Assembly (NCBI GenBank): GCA_030765325.1
Contig: JAVCCT010000057.1
Span: 1 to 10,373 of the forward strand
Length of the DNA: 10,373 bases
Origin: Candidatus Stygibacter frigidus
GTDB lineage: Bacteria > Cloacimonadota > Cloacimonadia > Cloacimonadales > TCS61
Direction of reading: 5' to 3'
Both the position numbers and the translations under genes were made by a program. The notes beneath the pieces were generated by a model. That model was not told where the DNA came from. It saw only the letters and a list, made by a program, of their open reading frames with translations, and searched no databases. This document shows, in pieces, positions 1-7,728 of this stretch. How positions within the stretch are numbered: the first letter of the stretch is position 1; each line of letters opens with the position of its first letter.

Positions 1-18
1 AAGTTATCGATAATTACT

Positions 19-45
19 AAAAAAAAAGGAAAATTTCATCTTTTC
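19..45 (-). terminator. Possible second terminator: short stem with nine-T tail
   Basis: On the minus strand GAAAA (41-45) can pair with TTTTC (29-33) across a seven-base loop, followed after one C by nine T (19-27). The T tail is good for an intrinsic terminator, but the stem has only one G-C pair. It lies about 240 bases past the surface gene stop and could be a back-up end for that transcript. Confidence 0.3.
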
Positions 46-232
46 AGGATAATTGTGTCTATAAACTGCTATTTTACAACAAAATTCGCCCAAAATTACT
101 ATATTAAGGGTTATTTAGTTTCATAAGAGGGCACCAATCACTATAAATACATATATCGTTATATATCAACATGTTATGCTATGAGGCATTGCGCTCTGTG
201 AATTAAAAACGAGAACGAGTATTACTACCCGT

Positions 233-278
233 CCCCAAAAATTCTCTTAAGTCAATCTACATTCGTATCTTAACTTAA
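233..278 (-). terminator. Possible weak terminator after the surface gene
   Basis: Just downstream of the stop codon, minus-strand TTAAGTTAA (270-278) can pair with TTGACTTAA (247-255): nine pairs including one G-U, with a 14-base loop. A short run of five T follows (minus-strand AATTTTTGGGG, 233-243). The stem is AT-rich and the T tract is short and not adjacent to the stem, so this is only a candidate. Confidence 0.3.
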
Positions 279-285
279 TATATTT

Positions 286-569
286 TTATTTGATCAATAA
301 CATTGAGCGTGATTTTACAAAATTAGGTGTAACGAGTTCATAGAAATATATTCCACTGGAAACCTGCTCATTATTCATATTTGTGCCATCCCAGCTAACC
401 TGATAATATCCAGCAGACTTATTTCCTTCGTCGAGTATCTTGATCTTAGCTCCCTTTATATTGTATATTGTCAGGATTATCTCAGCACTTACGGGTAGAT
501 TATATCTGATAGTGGTTTTTGGGTTAAACGGATTAGGGTAGTTTGAAAGCAAACCAAATTGCTCAGGAA
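286..569 (-). other. C-terminal type IX secretion sorting domain (FlgD-Ig-like, type A)
   Basis: The last ~92 residues of the giant protein form the conserved tail seen on many FCB-group exported proteins: a Pro/Glu linker, LLSNYPNPFNPKTTI, a beta strand ending ILTIYNIKG, a glycine turn with YYQVSWDGTNMNNEQVSSG, IYFYEL, and a short basic end KSRSMLLIK. Family knowledge: such tails direct passage across the outer membrane by the type IX (Por) system and are often cleaved when the cargo is anchored. No secretion-system gene lies in the window, so use of that route is inferred from the tail alone. Confidence 0.85.
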
Positions 570-3500
570 CTTCCGGAGAATCTGGTAGAGGAGCATCATC
601 ACTGTTTCCTAAAGTAAATGGAGAAAAACTTCCAATGTAGTCTAATAGTTCAATATAGTTCTCATTGGCATAAACATTACCTCGCAGATTTTCCCAGGTG
701 CTGCCATTGAAATGATATATGGCCAGGTCTGCTTCAGTTATACCATTTAAATCTTCCTCATTATAGGTGAAACGAAGATCAATACCATGGGTATTTCCAG
801 AAAGACTGATGTCCCAGTAGCCATTATATGTATTTATTACACCAGGATAATTGCTATTATAAGCAGCAATAACAACTTCAATATTTGAACCCTCAGTATT
901 TTCAATTACAATGCTTACATCACCAATTTCAGGAAATTCAAAATTCCCTGTATTATCACCTGAAGGATCAATGATCTCAGAACTTGTAGTGGCATCTCCT
1001 ATTGTGTGACTACCAGGTGTAGCATCCGCAATATTACCGGGAGATGTAAAAGTCCATTCAGAAGCATTCCAGGTAATAGTTGGTTCTGTTATATCGTTGT
1101 TACGTGTAACTACACGGTTTGTGTATTCCCAAGGTTCTCCGCTTCCATCCTGGTCAATTACACCAAAGGCATCTACTAATGTTGTGTCATTATAATATAG
1201 GAAATATCCATCGTTTCCATTTCCAGTAACGTTACCACTTAACTGATCATAATCAGCTACAGTTTCATTAGATGCGATGATATATACTCCATTCGATAGC
1301 AGTATACCGGTTAAAGAAATATTAGAAACATTTCCTGCATTAGCTTGTCTTGCCAAAGTCCAGTTTCCGGAAGCAAGATCAACTGAAGTAGAATTTGGAT
1401 TATAGATTTCGACAAATTTATATGAACTGTCATCATAAGCATCAACTACTTCAGAAATTATAAGGGGAGAATATTCTGATAATGACCCAGTTTCAATATT
1501 ATCTGCAGGAGCGTCAGTTAAGTTATAATCAATAGCAGTTCCATTGTTTGTATAAGCATAAATGGTGAAGTAGTAAATTGTCGCTGCTGGCAATCCAGAA
1601 AAGGAGCAGCCTTGAGTGCCATGGTTAATGTTTCTTATTGCTGAACCGTCACTAAGATCATAATCATCATTCTGTGCAGTACCATCTACAGGATCAGTGA
1701 AAGTTCCGCTCTGGTTAGCAAGAACAAGAAAACTATCTACTATTACAGCACCATCATTATCTGTCCAGGTTAGGTTGATCTCATCTGTTCCATTGGCAGT
1801 TGCAGCAAAGTTTGCAGCTTGATTGGATGGTTCTTCTTTATATGTAGAGGCATTTGTGATAACACCTTCAGAGTAATTGTTAGAACCATCAACCGACCAG
1901 ATTTTATAGAAATATTGCGTATCAGAAGTTAAAGAAGCGTGATTATATCCTCCGTTATCATCTGTTCCTAAAGATGTGCCACCATTTGAAATTGATGTTC
2001 CACTTACATAGGCAGATCCATTTTCCAGAGTACCAAAAGTATCAGAAGAATTCCAGGCTATTAGTACATCATTTTCACTTGTATTTTCTGACCAGCTTAG
2101 CTCAATTTGATCTGTTCCTGCTGCTGAGGCTGTAAATAATGAGGGATCAACTACACTTGAGGTAGATTGTATTATTGAAATATTATCAATATGCCAGGCT
2201 CTTGCTGCATCAGCACTGGCATATTTGAAAGCAATATAAATTTCTTCTAAAGGCAATGAAGCAAGAGTAACAGAGGTTTCTGTCCAATTCTGATATATCT
2301 CAGGAACAGCAAAAAAAAGTTCTACCCATGAACCACTGGGATTACCAAGTCCTAAATAATCTGTAGAATACAATAATTTCAGATAGTTATCAGTATCCTG
2401 ATTACCATTTTGCCACCAGAGATCAAAAGTCATATTTACATTTGAATAAGAGGAAAAATCTATCCCCGGTAAAATCAACCAGTCTTCATCTTCTGTATCA
2501 AAATAGCCATTGATTGAAACATAGTCATTATCTGAATCAAAAGTCCAGCAAGCATCACCTGCAACATCGATCGTATAGATATCACCAAATCCATCATCAA
2601 AATCTTCTCCGTAATCTAATGTTGTTGTAGAAGGATCAGTTACTGTGTAACTATATTCACTGGAAGCAGTTATATCCATAACATCATCCAAAGCTTTAAT
2701 TTGATAATAAACAGTAACTCCATTAGTTTGAGCTGGAATGTCTGTATCTGTAGTATAAGTATCCCCTACAGAATTGGACATATTTATAATATTAGTTAAA
2801 CTGCCAGATGAAGTTCCCCAATGCAATTCCACATTTTCCAGCGTCCCATCGAGATCTATTGCATCAGCAGATATTGAAACAGCATTGGATGATGTGATCA
2901 CTTCTGATGGTGATATTGTAATGTTTGAAATCTGAGGAGGTAAATTATCAAGAGCCGTTCCAGTAATTATAATATTATCAATCCCAGCATAATCAGAGCC
3001 ATCCTGATATAGTCTGATTCTTAATTGGACAGATGATTTTTCATTAGGAACATCTATCATACACGTTGTCCAATCCAGAGCTAAATTACTAAAACCATCA
3101 ATGATCTGTGTTTCCGACCAATCGGTATCATTATATTTTATTGAGTAAAAAATATCGTCATCACTGTCATATCCGAATACAAAATAATCAAAGATGATTT
3201 GGACACTTGCATAGCTTACAATGTTAATTTCATCAAATTCCAGGTATGTTGTTGATAAATTATCCAAGTCTTCTGCTCCCCATAATTTAACGCCTTCCGT
3301 AGGATTATATATACCAATGCTTGTTACTATCCCCCAGGTTGTAAACCGAAGGTTGTTAGCACCAGTATAATTCCAGGTGTCATCTGAATCTTCAAAACTA
3401 CAATGAGCAATTTCTTCCAGCGTTGTTGCGTTAGCAACAGGAGCACTATCATCTGTTTTATAGTCAATATTGCTGCCTGAATTGGAATATGGAAATATAA

Positions 3501-6500
3501 TAAAGAAATATTGTGTATCGGGGTCTAATCCAGTCCATTGAGTGCTTTCTTCACTGTAAGCTACATTCAAATTATTGGTATCGTCAGCTACTGGCGTACC
3601 ATCAACGGGAGCAGTAAAACTGTCTGCTGTTTTCATCATTATCAGGTAACCTGAAGGAAGGTTCGTACCGATGGCATCTGTCCAACTAAGAATTACTGAC
3701 CTGCTGCCATTTTCCGTGACATCAAATTCTGTCACGTGATTATCAGGTTCAGGATCAGGTTCCACTACTGCTGTAATTATCAGATCATTTGACGAAACAG
3801 GTTCAGCACCAGCTAAACCTGAATCTAATACAGTAATACTAAAATCAGTAATATTGGAATCGAAATCTGTTCCATCAAAAATTAAAGATACTATAGCACT
3901 GATATCATCTGAATTATTTGCTGTGTTTATCGAAGTTCCAGAAGGGACATTATTAAGAGTAATATCTTCAGTTCCAAAATCAGAGAAAGTATCATATTCT
4001 AATACTAAGGTAACTGAAGCACCATTAAGGTTTGATTCAGTCAATCCTGTATGTGAAATTGTAAGTTCAGGATCAGGTTCCACTACTGCTGTAATTATCA
4101 GATCATTTGACGAAACAGGTTCAGTACCAGCTAAACCTGAGGCTAATACAGTAATACTAAAATCAGTAATATTGGAATCGAAATCTGTTCCATCAAAAAT
4201 TAAGGATGCTGTAGCATGAGTGTCATCTGTGCGAAGTACTGAATTTATTGAAGTCCCTGCAGGCTCATTATTTAGCGTAATATGATCAGATAAAAGTCCA
4301 GCATCAAATGTTTCATTTTCTAATAAAAGAGAAATTACTGCTCCATCAAGATTACTTTCTGTTAAACCAGCATGTGAAATTATTATGGATGGTATTTCAC
4401 CACCACTAAAGCCTGTCCAGGTTACATTATCAATTGATACCTGTCCTGACGATGTATTAACTTGTTCAAATTTAATTACAAAACTTCCAGTTTGATTAAT
4501 AGTGATTATACCAGAATTCAAAACTGTATTAATTTGATTACTTGTTGTTACCGTTTCTACAATTCCTCCATTAATTAATATATTCATATTTACATTAGAG
4601 CTAAATGCCTGCATATAATCGAAACTCAAAGTGCCAATATCTCCAGAAATTGAACCAGAATAAACAGAACCAATAGGATTACGATTTTTACCTAAACAAG
4701 GAGCTGGTCCAGTTATTTGTTTATCTCCCCTACATTGTGTATATGTCCAGGTTGATCCATCTTGTCCAGTGAAAGAACCATCCATATAATTTGTTCCAGT
4801 TTCTGAAAAATTTGTAAAATCTTCTAATCCACCACCTGAACCATCTGAAACATTTCCGCTGCATGTAATAGTTTTCGTTACTGCATCAAATGAAGAACAT
4901 GAAATATCTTCATTATAATCACCAATACTCAAACCCGATTTTAGTCTTGTATAAATTATCGTACTGGTTACCAACCCATCTGATAGTCTTAATGTAATTG
5001 AATTTTCAAAACCAATACAAGAAGTTTCAGATATCTCATAATTTGTCGGAGCATTTATTATAATGTTTCCCTTAAGATCAGTACCTTCCACCGCAAAAGG
5101 TTGTTCTTCAGATGGTCCATTATCAATAATGTATGTAAATCCACTCAGAGATGATGTAGAAAGAGTGATTGATTCCTGTAATGCAGTTATTATAAGGTTG
5201 TCTGATGTGATTGGGTCATCTCCATCTAAACCTGCAGCTGCTATTGTAATACTGAAATTCGTAATATCAGAATCAAAATCTGTTCCATCAAAAGATATTG
5301 TTACAGTTCCACTGGAAGCATCATCAACACCTGTTACAGAATTCACAAAAACACCATCAGGTGCGTTATTTAAAGCTACATCACTTGATTCAAATCCTGA
5401 AAAAGTTTCATCATTTAGGATTAAGGATATTACAGCTCCATCGAAATTAGTTTCTGTAAGTCCACCATCATAGGCTATTTCCAGTGAAGCAGATGAACCA
5501 CCACCTGTTGGCGTTATTGCAATATTATCAAAAGAATATCCATCACTACCACCATTTGAATTTATTTCTATTCTAATTTCAAATTCTATTGAAGTAGAAA
5601 CCTCGATACTTGTTTCTGAGATACTTTCTGGTAAATTTGAGCTATTATTTTGATCATAGAAAATAACTTGAGTATAACTAGGTGTTCCTGAAGATGGGTC
5701 TAATGAATAATAAACTGTAAAATTCTCACCGGTAGTATTTGCTCCACCCCCAATAATATCTAAATCAAGACTCAAATCTATAAGATTTACAGTTGTCACA
5801 TCGATTAATGGTGAAAACCAGTAAGCACTTCCATCCACATCTATCCCAACAAATTCTTCATTTTCTACAAAAAAGTAGTTAGTAGACATATCCGTTTCAA
5901 GAGTACCGCCAACGTCAATAGTCCAGTTAACACCAACCAGGTCAATAGTTGTTCCACTATTGGAATCACCAGTAGCTCCCTTTCCATTTTGACCTGTAAA
6001 ATCCTCAGTATATGGTAAAGAGAATATTGGAATCGATTCTGTAGTTGCATTAGTAGTTGGTACAGTGCTATCTGTTTTGTAGTCAATATTGCTGCCAGAA
6101 TTAGAATATGGGAATATAATGAAGAAATATTGTGTATCGGGGTCTAATCCTGTCCATTCAATGATTTCTTCATCGTAAGCTACATTGAGATTATTCGTAT
6201 CGTCAGCTACTGGAGTACCATCTACTGGTTCAGTGAAATCGTCTGCTGTAGTCATCATTATAAGATATCCTGAGGGAAAGTTCGTTCCAGTAGCATCTAC
6301 CCAGCTAAGAATTATTGAACTACTGCCATTTTCGGTAGCATCAAATCCTGTTACGTGATTATCTGGTTCCGGATCGGAATCCACAATTGCAATAATAGTA
6401 AGATTATTAGATGTTACTTCTGTTGCACCGGTTATTCCAGAAGCAGCAATTGTGATATTGAAATTCGTAATATCAGAATCAAAATCTGTTCCATCAAAAG

Positions 6501-7290
6501 ATAAGGTCACTGTGGAATGAGTGTCATCTAAATTATTAGCTGCATTTACACTTGCTCCAGTCGGGACATTATTAAGAGTTACATCTCCTGCATCAAATCC
6601 TGAAAATGTCTCAATTTCCAAAAATAAAGAAATAGATGCTCCATTCAAATTAGTCTCTGTCAAACCAGCATGAGATATTGTTAATATCGCAGAAGGAGAA
6701 ACTCCAGCAGGTGGGATTCCAAATCCTTCATCTCCATTTAAATCGCTAGGAGATGCACTTACTAACTGAAATCTTTCACTTGGGTCAGTCCACCCATCTG
6801 TATCACCAACTGTTATTTCTTCAATTAGTTGAATATTCTGATTATAAGTTTGTACACCACTGCCAGACCATCCTGTTCCAGGATCGGTCTCGGGTTCACC
6901 AAATACATCAGTTATTACTCCCCCATACTTGACAACTAATGCATCATTACCATTAAAATTAAATGGCTTTAAAAAGAATGAGGACCCATTATTTTCTGTT
7001 ACTATTAGCAAATCTGAAGTTCCAATTACAATCACAGAGCCAGGAGATAAAATTTCTGAACTAAGAGTATAATCAACTGCTGGAGGGGCACCATTGACAC
7101 CTTTTTCAATCACTAAATTGTTTGATGAAAAATCCAATGTACTCCCTGTATTATTCCAAATCTCTATTCCTTTTGGGTATGTTCCTGAATCAGTGTCAAT
7201 ATATTGGCTAATTATCTGTGCATGTATACCATTTGAAAAAAATAAACAGCTAAAAAATAAATAAAAATAAAAAGATATTTTTTTTAACAT
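286..7290 (-). CDS. Giant secreted multidomain surface protein with type IX-type C-terminal sorting tail
   Basis: A 2334-residue protein predicted to be exported and probably surface-attached or released; likely adhesion or polymer binding (inference). I chose the ATG at 7290: it has GGGAG five bases upstream and opens on a clear signal peptide (MLKK, hydrophobic ISFYFYLFFSCLFF, cleavage near GIHA|Q, residue 24). The in-frame ATG at 7302 has no ribosome site. Approximate modules: lamin-tail-like 26-185; Ig-like repeat R1 201-303; Fn3 306-416; jelly-roll 420-596; R2 598-706; a Bacteroidetes-style beta domain 709-815; jelly-roll 818-966; R3 969-1075; R4 1076-1180; Fn3 1183-1288; jelly-roll 1292-1447; Ig-like 1450-1550; jelly-roll 1555-1710; two Fn3 1715-1932; lamin-tail-like 1938-2095; beta-rich 2098-2235; sorting tail 2243-2334 (NYPNPFNPKTTI, SGIYFYEL, end SMLLIK). 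Rich in D, S, T and N, poor in K. No protease, glycosidase or nuclease motif seen. Domain names are by eye; the ORF, export signal and tail are secure, the binding partner unknown. Confidence 0.93.
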   Translation of the reverse strand: MLKKISFYFYLFFSCLFFSNGIHAQIISQYIDTDSGTYPKGIEIWNNTGSTLDFSSNNLVIEKGVNGAPPAVDYTLSSEILSPGSVIVIGTSDLLIVTENNGSSFFLKPFNFNGNDALVVKYGGVITDVFGEPETDPGTGWSGSGVQTYNQNIQLIEEITVGDTDGWTDPSERFQLVSASPSDLNGDEGFGIPPAGVSPSAILTISHAGLTETNLNGASISLFLEIETFSGFDAGDVTLNNVPTGASVNAANNLDDTHSTVTLSFDGTDFDSDITNFNITIAASGITGATEVTSNNLTIIAIVDSDPEPDNHVTGFDATENGSSSIILSWVDATGTNFPSGYLIMMTTADDFTEPVDGTPVADDTNNLNVAYDEEIIEWTGLDPDTQYFFIIFPYSNSGSNIDYKTDSTVPTTNATTESIPIFSLPYTEDFTGQNGKGATGDSNSGTTIDLVGVNWTIDVGGTLETDMSTNYFFVENEEFVGIDVDGSAYWFSPLIDVTTVNLIDLSLDLDIIGGGANTTGENFTVYYSLDPSSGTPSYTQVIFYDQNNSSNLPESISETSIEVSTSIEFEIRIEINSNGGSDGYSFDNIAITPTGGGSSASLEIAYDGGLTETNFDGAVISLILNDETFSGFESSDVALNNAPDGVFVNSVTGVDDASSGTVTISFDGTDFDSDITNFSITIAAAGLDGDDPITSDNLIITALQESITLSTSSLSGFTYIIDNGPSEEQPFAVEGTDLKGNIIINAPTNYEISETSCIGFENSITLRLSDGLVTSTIIYTRLKSGLSIGDYNEDISCSSFDAVTKTITCSGNVSDGSGGGLEDFTNFSETGTNYMDGSFTGQDGSTWTYTQCRGDKQITGPAPCLGKNRNPIGSVYSGSISGDIGTLSFDYMQAFSSNVNMNILINGGIVETVTTSNQINTVLNSGIITINQTGSFVIKFEQVNTSSGQVSIDNVTWTGFSGGEIPSIIISHAGLTESNLDGAVISLLLENETFDAGLLSDHITLNNEPAGTSINSVLRTDDTHATASLIFDGTDFDSNITDFSITVLASGLAGTEPVSSNDLIITAVVEPDPELTISHTGLTESNLNGASVTLVLEYDTFSDFGTEDITLNNVPSGTSINTANNSDDISAIVSLIFDGTDFDSNITDFSITVLDSGLAGAEPVSSNDLIITAVVEPDPEPDNHVTEFDVTENGSRSVILSWTDAIGTNLPSGYLIMMKTADSFTAPVDGTPVADDTNNLNVAYSEESTQWTGLDPDTQYFFIIFPYSNSGSNIDYKTDDSAPVANATTLEEIAHCSFEDSDDTWNYTGANNLRFTTWGIVTSIGIYNPTEGVKLWGAEDLDNLSTTYLEFDEINIVSYASVQIIFDYFVFGYDSDDDIFYSIKYNDTDWSETQIIDGFSNLALDWTTCMIDVPNEKSSVQLRIRLYQDGSDYAGIDNIIITGTALDNLPPQISNITISPSEVITSSNAVSISADAIDLDGTLENVELHWGTSSGSLTNIINMSNSVGDTYTTDTDIPAQTNGVTVYYQIKALDDVMDITASSEYSYTVTDPSTTTLDYGEDFDDGFGDIYTIDVAGDACWTFDSDNDYVSINGYFDTEDEDWLILPGIDFSSYSNVNMTFDLWWQNGNQDTDNYLKLLYSTDYLGLGNPSGSWVELFFAVPEIYQNWTETSVTLASLPLEEIYIAFKYASADAARAWHIDNISIIQSTSSVVDPSLFTASAAGTDQIELSWSENTSENDVLIAWNSSDTFGTLENGSAYVSGTSISNGGTSLGTDDNGGYNHASLTSDTQYFYKIWSVDGSNNYSEGVITNASTYKEEPSNQAANFAATANGTDEINLTWTDNDGAVIVDSFLVLANQSGTFTDPVDGTAQNDDYDLSDGSAIRNINHGTQGCSFSGLPAATIYYFTIYAYTNNGTAIDYNLTDAPADNIETGSLSEYSPLIISEVVDAYDDSSYKFVEIYNPNSTSVDLASGNWTLARQANAGNVSNISLTGILLSNGVYIIASNETVADYDQLSGNVTGNGNDGYFLYYNDTTLVDAFGVIDQDGSGEPWEYTNRVVTRNNDITEPTITWNASEWTFTSPGNIADATPGSHTIGDATTSSEIIDPSGDNTGNFEFPEIGDVSIVIENTEGSNIEVVIAAYNSNYPGVINTYNGYWDISLSGNTHGIDLRFTYNEEDLNGITEADLAIYHFNGSTWENLRGNVYANENYIELLDYIGSFSPFTLGNSDDAPLPDSPEVPEQFGLLSNYPNPFNPKTTIRYNLPVSAEIILTIYNIKGAKIKILDEGNKSAGYYQVSWDGTNMNNEQVSSGIYFYELVTPNFVKSRSMLLIK
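3420..4067 (-). repeat. Ig-like R4 + Fn3 module, second copy
   Basis: About 215 codons: the Ig-like repeat (LTISHTGLTESN, LNNVPSGTSIN, FDGTDFDSNITDFSITV, SSNDLIITAV), then a linker PDPEPDNHVTEFD, then an Fn3-like domain (VILSWTDAIGTN, VADDTNNLNVAY, WTGLDPDTQYFFIIFPYSNS). It matches the module at about 6040-6690 in order, length and much of the DNA. For example, the stretches coding LDPDTQYFFIIFPYSNSGS are nearly the same at both places. This is an intragenic duplication of a two-domain block. Confidence 0.85.
3747..4203 (-). repeat. Near-identical tandem 139-bp units (3747-3885 and 4065-4203), period 318 bp
   Basis: Position 3747 aligns with 4065 and the match runs 139 bases with three differences by my base-by-base count. 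The three fall in two codons and all change the protein: the upstream repeat reads ASGLAGTEP, the downstream one DSGLAGAEP. The shared segment covers the C-terminal half of the Ig-like repeats R3 and R4 plus the VVEPDPE linker. The rest of each 318-bp unit (106 codons) is clearly diverged, so the pair looks like an old tandem duplication partly re-homogenised by gene conversion, or a recent partial duplication. Confidence 0.9.
5168..5497 (-). repeat. Ig-like repeat R2, diverged single copy
   Basis: About 108 residues with the same skeleton as R1, R3 and R4: EIAYDGGLTETNFDGAVIS, SGFESSDVALNNAPDG, SFDGTDFDSDITNFSITIA, TSDNLIITALQES. Unlike R1 and R4 it is followed not by Fn3 but by a different beta domain starting ITLSTSSLSGFTYIIDNG, so the repeat has been placed in two different contexts within the protein. 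This repeat type (L-T-E-x-N-L-x-G-A ... F-D-G-T-D-F-D) resembles repeats I know from other large bacterial surface proteins; I cannot name a family entry with certainty. Confidence 0.8.
6040..6690 (-). repeat. Ig-like R1 + Fn3 module, first copy
   Basis: The partner of the 3420-4067 module. It reads ILTISHAGLTETNLNGAS, LNNVPTGASVN, FDGTDFDSDITNFNITIA, then PDPEPDNHVTGFD and an Fn3-like domain with VADDTNNLNVAY and LDPDTQYFFIIFPYSNS. The two Fn3 domains are closer to each other than either is to the Fn3-like domains at about 1490-2150, so this block was copied as a unit after the Fn3 set had diverged (inference from reading, not an alignment score). Confidence 0.85.
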
Positions 7291-7295
7291 TACTA

Positions 7296-7300
7296 CTCCC
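7296..7300 (-). promoter_or_regulatory. Ribosome binding site deciding the start of the giant surface gene
   Basis: GGGAG on the minus strand, five bases before the ATG at 7290. It lies inside the longer open frame that begins at ATG 7302, so it argues that translation starts at 7290 and that the four extra residues MGVV are not made. The sequence just upstream of 7302 is A/T only and offers no ribosome site. Confidence 0.7.
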
Positions 7301-7432
7301 ATTAATAATTATTTAATTATCTGAATACAAATAGAAGATTATGCATAAATAAATGCAAGCATAAAATTCTTACAAATTGATTGGTAATATAAAACAAAAA
7401 TAAATACCTGAATCACTGATGGTTTTTTGATA

Positions 7433-7609
7433 TCATGAATAGATAAGTATTTTTAATGAAACGTTTCCTCTGGATTCGACAATTTGCTGAATTTCCTTTA
7501 GTCTTTTCGCAGTCTCTGCTTTTATGCGGAGAACTAAAAGCGGGTAGTTTGGAATTGGCAACAATTTCCACAAGATGTACTCCAACATATATAGCATCAT
7601 CATAAGCAT
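7433..7609 (-). CDS. Small hypothetical ORF or gene relic, 58 codons
   Basis: Not recognised. Reads MLMMMLYMLEYILWKLL, then PIPNYPLLVLRIKAETAKRL, then KEIQQIVESRGN and ends LKILIYS. A hydrophobic start is followed by a charged, helix-like segment, which looks more protein-like than chance in AT-rich DNA. No ribosome site precedes the ATG at 7609. The same frame is open a little further up (NATHIYDA) to a stop at ~7632. A second minus-strand frame is open at 7600-7716 (ILSALFIAAYQRILKLF...), so it may be the broken end of a longer gene. The pattern IYD ... hydrophobic helix ... PxPxYPLLVLRI faintly recalls thymidylate-kinase-like proteins, but I do not trust that enough to name it. Its stop is 143 bases upstream of the surface gene start, same direction. 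The plus strand is also open here (7456-7605, 49 codons). Confidence 0.25.
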   Translation of the reverse strand: MLMMMLYMLEYILWKLLPIPNYPLLVLRIKAETAKRLKEIQQIVESRGNVSLKILIYS

Positions 7610-7638
7610 TGCATCATAAATATGTGTCGCATTTTAAC
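7603..7638. repeat. Left arm of a 36/35-bp imperfect inverted repeat
   Basis: Pairs with 7729-7763. The outer 21 bases (7603-7623 against 7743-7763) match at 19 positions when one arm is reverse-complemented. After a 7-8-base unlike stretch, a further 7 bases match exactly (TTTTAAC at 7632-7638 against GTTAAAA at 7729-7735). The 90 bases between the arms are not repeated. At the protein level the arms read ATHIYDAML (minus strand) and VTDIYDVML (plus strand), so the arms may be two opposed fragments of the same gene. Confidence 0.7.
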
Positions 7639-7713
7639 GCAGGGATTTTGAATTATATACAGCGTGAAGAGCTTCAATATCCGTTGATATGCAGCGATGA
7701 ACAACGCAGATAG
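7606..7713 (+). pseudogene. Possible decayed plus-strand coding stretch
   Basis: Open plus-strand frame with no start codon: ALHHKYVSHFNAGILNYIQ then REELQYPLICSDEQRR and a TAG. It is in the same frame as a 49-codon ORF at 7456-7605 (MKRFLWIRQFAEFPLVF...) just upstream and as a short stretch NLKEQVKSNRYL just downstream, separated by single stops. About 300 bases therefore read as one frame broken by two stops. The minus strand is also partly open here, so at most one strand can be the true relic. No family recognised. Confidence 0.2.
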
Positions 7714-7728
7714 AATTTAAAAGAACAA

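Larger units (their letters stand above)
1..285. other. Noncoding AT-rich flank downstream of the surface gene
   Basis: No frame of meaningful length is open on either strand and no RNA gene was recognised. It holds the two weak terminator candidates listed separately, a perfect 10-bp palindrome TTATCGATAA at 4-13, and an AT-only near-palindrome around 149-165 (ATATATCG/TTATATAT). What lies to the left of the window is unknown. Confidence 0.6.

Noticed and set aside
3854..4219. 121-codon plus-strand ORF
   Set aside because: It is antisense to Ig-like repeats R3/R4. It repeats with their 318-bp period, its residues mirror the repeat, and no ribosome site is seen, so it is a by-product of the minus-strand gene.
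4729..4740. RGD tripeptide (TQCRGDKQ) as an integrin-binding motif
   Set aside because: A single RGD in a 2334-residue bacterial protein is expected by chance and there is no host context.
5063..5473. 136-codon plus-strand ORF
   Set aside because: Antisense to repeat R2 and the following beta domain. It shares SKSVPSK-type peptides with the 3854-4219 frame because both mirror the same Ig-like repeat.
7291..7440. A sigma-70-type or Bacteroidetes-type (TAnnTTTG) promoter for the surface gene
   Set aside because: Several partial matches exist in this nearly pure A/T stretch (for example TATTTTTG near 7397-7404) but none has a properly spaced partner element, so any choice would be arbitrary.
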